Below, in pieces: positions 12,446-22,548 of a DNA stretch of 64,000 nucleotides. Each line of letters starts with the position of its first letter. Positions within the stretch are counted from its first letter, which is position 1. The notes beneath the pieces are model-generated. The model had not been told where the DNA came from. It did no database searches and saw nothing but the letters and a program-made list of their open reading frames with translations. Location: positions 930,001-994,000 of the forward strand of contig BRON01000005.1 in assembly GCA_024345305.1 (NCBI GenBank). The letters run 5' to 3'. The DNA comes from Mrakia gelida (taxonomy: Eukaryota > Basidiomycota > Tremellomycetes > Cystofilobasidiales > Mrakiaceae). A program made the position numbers and the translations under genes.

Positions 12446-15400
12446 CTAAAGCTCATCTCTCCCGCCCTCATCCCTAGCCACCTCCTCCCTCCCACCCTCC
12501 TCCCTCTCCTCCTCAGAAGTCACAGGATGCAGCGGCGCCCCCACAGGCCTCATGAACTTGAGCAGGATCTTCTTGGGTGGATCGGGGTGGGTTATGGAGG
12601 GCTGATTGACTTCCGTGGGTGGGGCTGGAGAGGGAAGAGGGAGGGTGATGGGTTGTGCGGGAGGAGCAGGAGCGGGAAGAGATGTGTCGGGTGAGGGAGA
12701 GGTGGGGAGGGGTGTGGGTGCGGGTGGAGGAAGGGTGGATTCCGGTGCTGGCGTTGGAGCGATGGGCGCTGGAGGAGGTGCTGCTGAGGTGGGAGGAGCG
12801 ATGAGCGGGATGATCGAAGACGGTGACGCGACTTGGCTCTCCTCGACCTTCACTGCCTTCGCCCCCACCACACTCGCCACGGCGGCTGGAAGGAGAACCT
12901 TCTTCTTCCTCGGACTCCCCCCGCCTACCTCCCCACCGCCTCCAGCCTTCTCCGTCCTAGGAATCGCACTCCGATCCCTCAACGTCCTCCCTCCCGCCGC
13001 AGGACTGTTGCTCGCCGAACTGAGAGGGAGTGACGTGGTAGGTTGAGGGAAGAGAGGGTTGGTTTCGAGGGAGTGGAGGATTTCTATGGTTTTGACGAGC
13101 CAGGGGTCGAGGTCCGAGGAGGAGGAGGAGGAAGAGGATGGGTTGGGGAACGCGAGCGTTGGCTTGACGGCTCGTTTGGATCGGGTTGGTTTGGTTGCTT
13201 TTTCGAGCTGGGTAAGATACGAAAGAAACAAAGAGAACGGATCAGTTTGGGATGCGAGGAGCGGAGCCGAGACCGGAGGAAAGCTCGTTTGAGGCAACGC
13301 GAAACGTGAGAAACGCGAGACGACGCGAACTCACCTTCCCCAAACTCCCCAAACTCCACCACCCTTCCACCTCCGCCTTCTTCAACTTCCCACCCTCCCC
13401 TCCATCGGCCAACCCAACCAGACTCGCCAACGCTCCACTGCACAAGGCTCGATCTCCGTAGCCTCCTTCGAGAACGGAGACGACCCGTCCTTGGGAGCGG
13501 GAGCGAGCGAAACGGACCGTGTCCGAGTGGAAGCGGGCGTAGAAGGATGTCTGGAAAATCGAAGGCGAGTCAGTCCCAAGAGACAGTCGGGAGGGAAGGG
13601 AGGGGAGGGGGGTTGGTAAGACGAACAGGAACATGCCCTCCATGCCTCTGCATCCCAGGATCCTCGTGCTCGGACGCGTCGAAGCCAGCGCTGACGAAGG
13701 CAAACCAGAGTCGAAGTCAGCTACCCCGTCTGTCCCCACCCCTCCCACCCCGAACGTCCTCCGAACGCACCTAATGAAAACAATCGTCCCCTCCTCCGTC
13801 CCTCCCGTCGCATCGAGGAACTCTCCCGCTTTGGTGAGCAGAGAGAGGTAGCGAGGGTAGCAACGAGCGTAGAAGTCTGCTTCGGAGGTGTAGGTTGTTA
13901 GGTGGATGTTTTCGCTGTGGGTGGGCGGGCGGGTTGGGTGAGGTGGGTGGGTTGGTGGGGGAGGGGACGGTGGGAGGGGATGGGAGGGAGGGGAGGGAGA
14001 GGAGTCAGCGAAGGACGAGGGAGGGGAGGTTGGAAAGAGCAGGAGGGGTAGGGAGCGGCTCGACTCACATAAACTGTCCATGCGAAGCTAACGAGATGGA
14101 CGCGTCCTTGATCCGATCGAGGTTACCGTCTTCGCAGGGGAAGGAGTACTGCGAAAAACGAAACGCGAAAGGTTAGCTCTCCCTCCCCCCCCAAAAACCC
14201 AACCCAACCCCTCCCTCCCACCCACCCCTCAGGTCACGTCGACTCACAATATCATGCACACTCCCATAAAAGACCTTCAACCCTCTCTTTCCACTCGGAT
14301 CCTTAGGTTTCCCACCCTCAACGAGCAGTTCCTCATGGTGAGTATCGGCGTTCAGTCGGAGGGCGATGTCTTGAGTTCCGTTCCCGTGGTGGAGATCGAT
14401 GTCGAGGATGATGGCTCGGTCAATGGAGTGGTTGAGGTAGGCTGGGGTGGGTGGAGAAGGAGGGAGGTGAGGGGGGGTGGGGTGGGAGGGGAGGGGTGGG
14501 AGGGAGAGGGGGAGGAAGGGGGACGCGTCGAACGAGAAAGGGAGAGAGCGAAGGAGAACGAGTTCAGCGTCAGCAGAGTTTTCCTAGTAGAAAAGCGGTG
14601 GAAGAGATGTGAGTTTTTTTGTGAGGGGTGGGTTCGGGACTGACCATGCGCAGCTCCTACAAGAACGTTGTTGACGAAGCAGAAGCCCATGGGATCGTCC
14701 TCTCCGCAATGATGGCCTGGTGGACGAATGGCGCAGAAGGCTGTGGAGGCGTGGACTTGAGGTTGGGTTGTCGTTATCAGAGGAGGTGTAGAGAGGGGTT
14801 GGGAGGAGAGCGGGGACGGGGTGGAGGTGCTGAACGAGGAGGGAGGTTGGGTCGACGCGAAGGGGAAGGACGCGGTGGAGTTGGTGCTGGAGGACTTGGA
14901 AGACCGGACGACTGTATTGACAGCTTGAGTGGTGGTCGAGAGAGCTCCTGCGATGGCGAGGAGGGATTCGGGACAGACTGGTGGGACCCGAAACGGAGAG
15001 GAAACCAAAGTCAGCATTCGATCCGACACGCGTCCCTCCCTCTTCCTCTGCCCCTCTTCCTTCTCTACCCTAACCCCCTTATCACCCTCCATCGGCCCCC
15101 TCCACTGCTCACAAAGCCAAAATCTGATCACTCACGATACAAATCCCCCTGCGGCAACCCCTCCGGGATTTCACTCTTCCCCTCCTTCAACCTCTTGCCA
15201 GCTTCCTCCCCCCACTTCGCCAACTTCTCAAGATACCGATCCTCCCTCTTCCCCCCAACGACCAGATCCAGATCCTCCTCCGGCTCGTGAACGAATCGTA
15301 CGGCTTTACTCCTTAAGACCTTCCTCCACCCTTCTCCCAGCCCTCCCAACCCTTCAGCGGGAGACTCGCAAACGACCAAGTGCGTCGCCTTACTTTCTTC

Positions 15401-15715
15401 TCCCACCCCTCCCACCCCTCCTCCCGACGTGGTAGGTTTCGAGATCCCCAACCCCTCGAGCGCTTTGACTAGATCGTCCGAGGAGGAAGGAGCTGAGACA
15501 GCTTGAGCTGAAGCTGTTGCTTGATCTTGAGCGAGGATGTCCAACCTTGCGATGGCTGTAGCGAGACCTGTGTAAATGGCTCGAAGACGTTCTGGTCGTT
15601 CGACGATGGAGGATAAGGGGATAGAGGAGGAAGGGCGGTGGAAGCGGTGGAGGTGGCAGGTGGGTTGGAGGAAGACGGCTGGGGGGGTGGGAGGGGTGAG
15701 AGGAGGGGAGGTCAT
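12446..15715 (-). CDS. HOS3: HOS3-type histone deacetylase
   Basis: Eight exons: 15715-15136, 14977-14645, 14441-14248, 14148-14069, 13914-13771, 13690-13627, 13550-13335 and 13207-12446, about 790 residues. It is a zinc-dependent lysine deacetylase of the arginase/deacetylase fold acting on acetylated histones or other proteins. Visible active-site parts are DLYLCPES, RPPGHHC (His pair near 282-283), the zinc and charge-relay motif DIDLHHGNGT (about 318-327), the zinc ligand segment SAGFDASEHE (about 444-453), MQRHGGHVP and LEGGYGD with the conserved Tyr. The order and the extended N-terminus match the fungal HOS3 group rather than RPD3 or HDA1. The last exon encodes about 250 residues of Ser/Pro-rich, probably disordered sequence that starts with basic KRAVKP-like stretches. 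A 50-residue Ser/Thr/Pro insertion lies between LCPES and RPPGHH. Nuclear or bud-neck location, as for yeast Hos3, is inference. Confidence 0.95.
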
Positions 15716-16512
15716 GCTTGAGGGAGAGGGAGGGGAGGGTGTTGAGCTTGAGTTTGAGCTGGAGGGAGGGAGGGAGCGAATGGTTGAGGAAGTTGTATAA
15801 GAGGTTGTTGATGCTGAGGAGGTGGGTTTAACGAGGCTGATAGCTGTAAGGAAAGGGAAACGGACGAAGGAAAAGGAAGGAGGAAGAGGAGGATCGTGAG
15901 CTCGAGTGCTTCCTTCCTTCCTCTCGTCGAGACTCCTTCCTTCGTTCAGAACCGCTACTAGAACACCCGACTCACTCTTGACGACTTGTGTATAGACTGT
16001 TCAAGTCCTCGTTGACTCAAGAGCGAGCTTGATGGATCGAACAAGCTAGCAGAGAGCGAAGAAGAAGGAGGATGAGCTCTCGCTGTCTTTCTCTACTTCC
16101 TTCCTTCCTCTCCCTCCTGTCCTCCTTCTTCCCGCTCCCTCCTTCGTCGATGTTTCAGGACTCACCGAGATGAGTTCAGTATATACACCAGCAGGTCTTC
16201 GAGGGTCCTCCGAGTTCTGGTCCTCTTCTTTTCGACGGATGCACGTTGAAGCGCAAAACAAACCCCCGAAGAGTCGGACTCGTCTCGAGTCGCGTCGATT
16301 TCGAGTCGTCCTTGACGACCACTTCTTCCGTTCTTTCCCTCTCCCTCCTCACCCCAAAATGGAAATAGAGTGCTCGTCCCAGATCGCGTCGAACTCTCAA
16401 CGCGAACGTCAAAAGTTCAGCTCAGCCTTCTTTCCCTTCTCAGCTCACTTCCCTCTCCTTCCCTCCCTCCCCTTCAACATCATCCAAACCTCATCAAGAT
16501 CTCAACCCATTC
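15716..16512. other. Region between HOS3 start and UreG stop
   Basis: 797 bp with the HOS3 promoter and UreG 3' UTR. The HOS3-proximal part is purine-rich on the plus strand (CT-rich in the direction of HOS3 transcription). No further gene recognised. Confidence 0.45.
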
Positions 16513-18687
16513 TCACGCAACCGCCTTCCCCTTCCCCTTCCCATGATCCACCGCCGCTCCACTCGCCCTCCAAGCCCCCAAGATCAGATCCACCACGTCC
16601 TCCACTCCATCTCCGTGCTTGATCGCGCAGAACAAGGTAGGGCCGTTGTCTCGCATGAGATCCGAATCGCGTTTCATCACCGCGAGGGAGGCGCCGATGT
16701 AAGGGGCGAGGTCGGTCTAGCGTAGCGAAGCGGAGCATGTGAGGAGAGCGAGAACAGGTGGAGTGGGAGTGGAGCGTGGAAGAGAGGGTGGATGGGTGGG
16801 TGGGAGGAAAGGAGGAAGGATGGGTGGGCGAGGCGAGGAGGGAGCGAGCGAAAGGAGTCAGTTTCTCCAGCAAAGCGAGAAGAAGAAAGAGTGGCCGTTG
16901 ATGCTGACCTTGTTGATGATGAGCAAATCGGACTGAGAGATTCCCGGTCCTCCCTTTCGAGGGATCTTGTCTCCTCCCGAGACGTCGATCTGAGCGCGAA
17001 CGAACCAACGAGCGAGGGCGTCAGTTTTACGCGTCGTCGCACCTTCCCCCTTCTCTTTCACCTCTTGTACAGAAAACTGAGTTGGGCGCCACTCACAACG
17101 TAAATAATGTAATCCGCAAGCTCCCTGGAGAAGTTAGCAGCGAGGTTGTCTCCTCCCGACTCGACGAGGAGAAGCTCGGTCCCGAAGTCCTGTTGGAGTT
17201 GTTCGAGAGCTCCGAGGTTGGCTGAGATGTCCTCTCTGGATGAGGAGACGAGCGAGGGGTGGGACGGGAGGGAGGGGGGTTAGTGGGAAGTGGACGAGTG
17301 AGCTCGCGAGGGGAGAGAACGAGACGCGAGCGACGACGACGAACCGGATAGCAGCGTGGGGGCATCCTCCAGTCTCGATAGCTCTGATCCTTCCAGTAGG
17401 CAAAGCTTCGTTCTTGATGAGGAACTCACTGCATCGCACCAAAGCAAACCCCAAAACAAAGTCAGCTCGAGCTCACGAACGCGTCGAAAAGGGAGACGAG
17501 ACGGACGAACCAATCCTCAGCCGTGAAGATATCGTTGGTAACAGCAGCGATGTTGTACTCTCCTCTCAGCCTCTTGCAGAGAGCGAGCATCAGAGCAGTC
17601 TTTCCTGATCCAACAGGTCTGTGAAAGAACGCACGAACGAAGAAAAGTGGGCAAAGACGCAAGGTCAGTTATAGACGCGGCCGACGGTTGAGCTCGAACG
17701 AGAAGGAGATGGATGGAGAGACTGACCCTCCGATACCGATAGTGAAGCCTCTCTCCTTCCAGTCTCGACCACTGTAGTCGGGGAGGTCTCGCTCAGCGAA
17801 CTTGCCGGCGTGCTCGAGGTGTTCGTGAGCGTGTCCGTGCTGAGGAAGAAGCGAGGAAGGGAGGGAGCGAGGTCAGCTTCGGCGGTTCAAGGGAAAAGGC
17901 CAGAGGATTGAGATGAAAAGAGTGCAGAGGTGAAGATCCGCATCGCATTAGCGATGAGTGTCCTCGTTAGCTCTACTAGGAGAGGGTAAGCACAAGATCG
18001 CGAGCTCGAAGGGATTGTTGGTCGAAGCTCGACGCTCGACTCCGACGGATCCAAGACCAATCGATTCGAGCTCGGCTGTTCCCTCTGACCTTTTTTGGTC
18101 AGGGTCTCCTTCTCAGAGGCTGCCCAGCTGGTTCTGCAGCACGTCGTATCGAGAAAACCTTCTCGACGAAAGGCTACCCCAACGAAGCAGCTCGAAGGAA
18201 CCGAGTTGGCACCGTCAACTCCGACGACTCGTCCTTGACCTCCCTCCCTCCTGCCTTCGCCAAGTCAGAGCTTTTTGCCACCTCCAGATAACCAGAACGC
18301 TGTAGAAAACTCTTGCGAGCGTGTCCTAGATCTCCTACGAGGCTGCTCGAAGCATCCTCGAAGGTGAGATCGTTTAAACGGAGGTGTTCCGTCGAGGTCA
18401 GGGCGAGCTCGTTCTCCTCCTCCCTCCCTCCCTCTCCTCCTTCCATCCCATCTCCTGCCTCCCTTTTCGCTTCGAAAAGTACGACTCACCTCGGGTGTCC
18501 AAGCTCCATCCCCATGCCCGTGCGTATGAGCTCCCTCGATGTCGTGATCGTGCCTGTGAGGAGCGAAGAGAGGCTCTCCAGGGGAGGAGATGCCTGAAGA
18601 GTTGGCGGTGGGAGGAGTCGAGAGAGACGTTTGCTGAAGGGCGGAGGTGAGACGATCCTGGAACTGGCAGACGGGATCCGTGGTCAT
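16513..18687 (-). CDS. ureG: Urease accessory GTPase UreG with His-rich N-terminus
   Basis: Seven exons: 18687-18490, 17839-17727, 17618-17511, 17428-17345, 17235-17097, 16989-16909 and 16716-16513, giving 308 residues. UreG is a SIMIBI-class GTPase that, with UreD/UreF, delivers nickel to apo-urease in the cytosol. Visible motifs: P-loop GGPVGSGKT (about 103-111), the nickel-binding CPH motif in [10 protein letters not shown] (about 159-168), LLVESGGDN, and the guanine-specificity motif NKTD formed across the last intron. The N-terminal extension contains [14 protein letters not shown] and, after intron 1, [13 protein letters not shown], a candidate nickel store as in plant and some bacterial UreGs. 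The first intron is about 650 nt, far above the local norm, and the exon-1 histidine cluster is separated by it from the exon-2 cluster. The protein is longer than bacterial UreG (about 205) because of this head. It shares a divergent promoter with the MYND protein. Confidence 0.97.
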
Positions 18688-19046
18688 CCTGTGAGGTTGG
18701 TTGCGAGAGAGGTGTAGGTGGTGAAGAGAGAAGCAGATGGGGGAAAAGGAGAAGGGAGAGAGCGATAGAGGGTGATGGTTGAAAGTTGAAGGGGAGGTCG
18801 AGGAGGAGTCATGGTCGGCGAGTTCAACCGGAAACAAACACAGATGGAAATTGAGAAAAGAGAACAGAACATGTTTGTGGGTCATCATGAGATGAACTCA
18901 AACTAGGTGAGAGCAAAATCGGAGATTTTTGCGACAAGGACGGAGGCAAACAGAAGGCGAGAGCTGAGCTCGACCCACTCTTCCTTCGTAACGACCATCT
19001 TCCTCCCTTCCTCTCCCTTCCCTTTCCTTCCCCCCTCTGCGACGAG
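18688..19046. promoter_or_regulatory. Divergent promoter region, ureG / MYND protein
   Basis: 359 bp between opposing start codons, CT-rich on the MYND side. No specific site recognised. Confidence 0.4.
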
Positions 19047-20306
19047 ATGACTCTCGAGCTCACTCCTACCTCCTTCGCCAACACACTCGGCCTCACGTCC
19101 TCCTCTAATCCTGTGGCCGTCAAGACTGGACTCTGGGCGTTGCTTGCTTCCTCGAAGGCGGAGGAGGCGAAGTCGCTTGTTCAGGCGCTTGTAAGTTTTG
19201 CTACATACTCAGGATATCGCCTTCGAATCGACGTGAAGTGATACTGATAGCTTGTGACCACGCTATTTTCCAGGTGCGTCCCTACAACGAGCTTGGTGGT
19301 GACCAAGAGAGGCGTGCGACCTTCGATGTGAGCTCGCTCCCCCTCCTTCTCCTTCGTCCCTTTCCCCCCTGATCGTCTTCCTCCGATATCTAGCACATCG
19401 TCGCACGGGACTTCCTTCCAAGTCTCCTGGACCTCTATCGCTCTCTTCCAGATCATCTGGTCCCAACGCCCGTGTTTCGACTCCTGTCGACCTTCACCTA
19501 CATGACTCTCCAGACCCCACTTGGATCGCGATACCTTCGCGAGAGGTCGGAGGAAGCCCAAAGAATGAGAACCGAGGTTCTTGAGAGAATTATCACGTAT
19601 GCAAGATCGACAACAACGGTGAGTCAGTTCTTTCGCATCAACCAGCAGTTCTAGATTTTGTCTGACCGACGCGCTTGTCTTCCCTTCTTCCTTCCAGCCA
19701 GCTGAGGCTGCGAACTTCCTGTTCGTGATACCTCGAATGTTCGCCCATCTCACCCAAAGTCTCTCCTTCAACCATCCAGATGAAGGACGACTAGAGATGC
19801 TTCCTCCTACATTCTTGGAGGACGTGCGAACGAGTCTCGCGTCCCTCCTTGCGTTCGCAAAGCAGGAGCGGGAGGAGATGAGTCAAAGCACGAAAGACTA
19901 CCTTCGGATCATCTCTTCTTTTTTAGACCGCGGGGGTGATGGAGACCATATGGAGTGGAGGGCAAAGACGATTGGACACTGGTTGGATTGTGCGGCGAAG
20001 TGGGACCAAGTCTTCGCGGGTTCGAATCCGGCAGCAGAGAGCCCTTGCTCGGTCGAAGGAGAGATGGACGCGTGTTCGAGGGTCAGTATACACTGTGTTT
20101 AAAACTTTCTCGCTCCCTTGTGACTGACCTTCCCCTTTTTTCCAAACAGTGTCTCTCCGTTCGATACTGCTCGCGAGGTTCGTCGCGTCTCGACTTCCTT
20201 GAGTCCGCCTCGACTGATCTTGATCTCGCTCCTCCTTCCCTTTTCAGAGCACCAACGAGCACACTGGAAGCGACACAAGCCCTTCTGCCAACCTCCGAAC
20301 TGGTGA
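19047..20306 (+). CDS. C-terminal MYND-type zinc-finger protein
   Basis: Exons 19047-19190, 19274-19327, 19394-19618, 19698-20081, 20150-20177 and 20248-20306 give 297 residues. The first 250 residues are predicted helical with no named domain. The C-terminus carries a MYND finger, a protein-interaction zinc module: C258, CSRC (267/270), the YC at 275-276, then EHQRAHWKRHKPFC ending four residues before the stop. A canonical MYND finger begins with a Cys-x2-Cys pair; here only one Cys of that pair is present. The last two exons (28 and 59 nt) have the same lengths and phases as those of the MYND gene at 51402-52628, so the two are paralogues. Function unknown; the finger could be a recruitment module. 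The sequence GGTTCGAATCC at about 20018 resembles a tRNA T-arm but is coding here. Confidence 0.85.
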
Positions 20307-20754
20307 ACTGCTTCATCATCCCGTGAGTTCGCCATCTCGTGCTCGTCGAGAACGCGTCGCGAACGAAGAGCTGAAGTGACCTCTTCTCCTGTCTCTACGC
20401 AGAATTCGGTCTACAGCAGCATGGCGTAGACGCTTCTTCGCCGGCCCAATACCTCTTCCAGCTCGCTCTCTCGGTGAGTCTCTTCCTCCTTCGTCAACAG
20501 AAGCTCGACTTTGCGACTGACTCGCGATCCTCGGCTTCCCCCCTCGTGTCTTTCCCTCTCAGCCCCTCGACGACGTCAAACATCCTCGCCGCGATCTTGG
20601 ATCACGCCTTACCTACGCTCTTGTCGTATAGCAGAGCCTCCTCTATCATGACCTTCTCGCCCCTTTCCGTCTCGAGCTTCTTTCGTCTCATCTTCTCGTT
20701 CGTTCGTTGTCGCAACAAATACAGATTCAGACGCTACAGAGAGTAAAATACGAA
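20307..20754. other. Convergent 3' intergenic region
   Basis: 448 bp between converging stops. Some pyrimidine-rich and intron-like signals occur but no coding continuation past the TGA at 20304 could be supported. Confidence 0.45.
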
Positions 20755-21822
20755 CTAGTTCCAGAAACCCTTGAAGTCATCGACAGCCGCGTTCACTCCA
20801 TCAGCCGTGGAAGCTCCCTCCAACCTCGCGAGCTCCTTCTTCAAGACGTCGACTCGGAAGGCCTTGTAGGCGGTGAGGAGTCGTCCCTGATCCGCCTCTC
20901 GCTTGACGGTTCGCTGAGCTGCCAGAGTACCGGAGAGGAGACCGACTTGACTTCCAACGAGGAGCTGAGAGAGAGTAGAGATGGGAGAAGGAGAGCGTCA
21001 GCGTCGACGCGTCATGAGAGCTGACCTCTCGGGACGGGAGCGAGAGGGAGGAGGAGAGCGAAGGAGAAAAGGGACTCACTCCGAAAGTGGTGAGGAAGAG
21101 AGTAGAGAGGATACCGGTCAGAGGTCCAGGCTCCTTGATCTGAATACCACTGGCGGGGACAGGGACTGAGAAGAACAAGAGCGAAGGCGGGTGAGGGAAA
21201 GGGAAGGTCAGCGATGGTGTTGAGCTCGAGCTCAAGGTTCCTTCCCTCCCATCTCCTGCGTCCTTCCTTCCTTTCCCTCGCCCCTGTTCCCATCAAAGCC
21301 GTCAAACAAGGGAAGAATAAGAAGACTCACTATGTTTTCCGTCCTGCATGATCATCTCTACGGGTTTGGGAGCCTTCTGGAAAGCAACGAAAGCTTGGTG
21401 CATCCTCGCTCGTCCTCGTGTGGCAGCAGCGAATCCGATGGTAGAAGCGATGAGACCACCGACCCAAGCGTGCCTGGAAGACGCGAGCACGAGGTAACAG
21501 CGAGAAGGAAAGAGAAGAGGAAGATGTCAGAAAAGGGAAGGTCGTTCGAGGGAGGACGCATCCCTTGCCCATCGCCTGGCTGAGCTCGAAAGGGGAAGAC
21601 TCACGTTGCCAGCTGTTTAGCAGCCTTGTTGAGAGCAGCTCGGTCTCCGTCGGTGAGATCAGCGGCGACATGGTGCTCTACCAGGTCGAAGTACTCCTGT
21701 GAAAAAGAAACCGAGGGAGAGTGAGCTTCGGAGAGAACGAAGAAGGAGGGAGGGAGGGAGATGGAGCGAGGTCGAGCTGGACGAACCTTCTGCTGGTCTG
21801 ATACGGCTCGTCGGAAGTCCAT
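20755..21822 (-). CDS. Small two-helix membrane protein, unknown
   Basis: Five exons: 21822-21787, 21696-21605, 21473-21331, 21165-21080 and 20964-20755, giving 188 residues. The N-terminal 45 residues are hydrophilic and helical (YFDLVEHHVAADLTDGDRAA). A Gly/Ala-rich membrane helix follows (WVGGLIASTIGFAAATRGRA) and a second hydrophobic pair spans exons 4-5 (LTGILSTLFLTTFG then LLVGSQVGLLSGTLAAQ). The C-terminus is a charged helix. Gly-x3-Gly-like spacing in the helices is typical of mitochondrial inner-membrane proteins, but there is no cleavable presequence and no family I can name. The TAG at 20755-20757 fixes the end. It is divergently transcribed from the G6PD-like gene. Confidence 0.75.
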
Positions 21823-22548
21823 GGTTGCAGAGAGGGATGGGTTGGAGGGTGGAGGTGGGGGTGGTGGGTTGAGCGCGTTGGAGAGGTGTTTTTTGGTGGT
21901 GAGGGTTGGGGGTCAGGAAGGGAAGGAGGGAAAGGCGAGCGAGAAAAGGGAGCTCGCGAGTTACGTCACTTTCTCGGATGTAAAGACCGAGGTCGTTCGG
22001 GAAAATTCTCAATTTCTGTCGAAGTCGACGTTGACCTGCATCGAGAAGTCTCTGAGACGCAGAACTTCGTGCTTCTCCTCCGACGTGTGGGCCTTTCAGA
22101 GAGAGAGCAAAAGCGAAGTCGAGGCTGATCCGGTGGCCGAGTGCTCGAAGGAAAAGGTGAAGAAGAGAGGCAAAGCCGAGGGTTGATACTCAACACGTTT
22201 CGCTGCGGAGATTGAGACGAGTCTTCGCTCGGCGAGTCATGAGGAGAGAGCACTATTCTGGGTATGTAGAAGGAAGGGAAGTGAGGAGATCGCGTCGAGG
22301 TCAATAGCGCGTCTGGATGGGCTGACTGCCCCGCTCCGTTCCTCTTTCTCGTTCCCAACAGCACTCGCCCAACCCAGCATATCTGCCTGCCTATCAAAAT
22401 CGACCTGTTCATCAACACAAGAGAAAAACAACGGCTCAATCGGGGAGACTTCAGCCGGTGATCGCTTGGAGCTCCTCCTCTTCCACTCCTTGAGCTCTCT
22501 TCCCTCCCTTCAACCCTGACCCTCCCTTCCTCCCATCCCTTCACGAAC
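21823..22548. promoter_or_regulatory. Divergent promoter region, membrane protein / G6PD-like gene
   Basis: 726 bp between opposing starts. CT-rich blocks flank both start codons. No recognised operator and no coding frame supported. Confidence 0.4.

Noticed and set aside
20015..20035. tRNA-like T-arm sequence GGTTCGAATCC
   Set aside because: It lies in an exon of the MYND gene with a continuous reading frame, and no acceptor or anticodon stem can be drawn around it.
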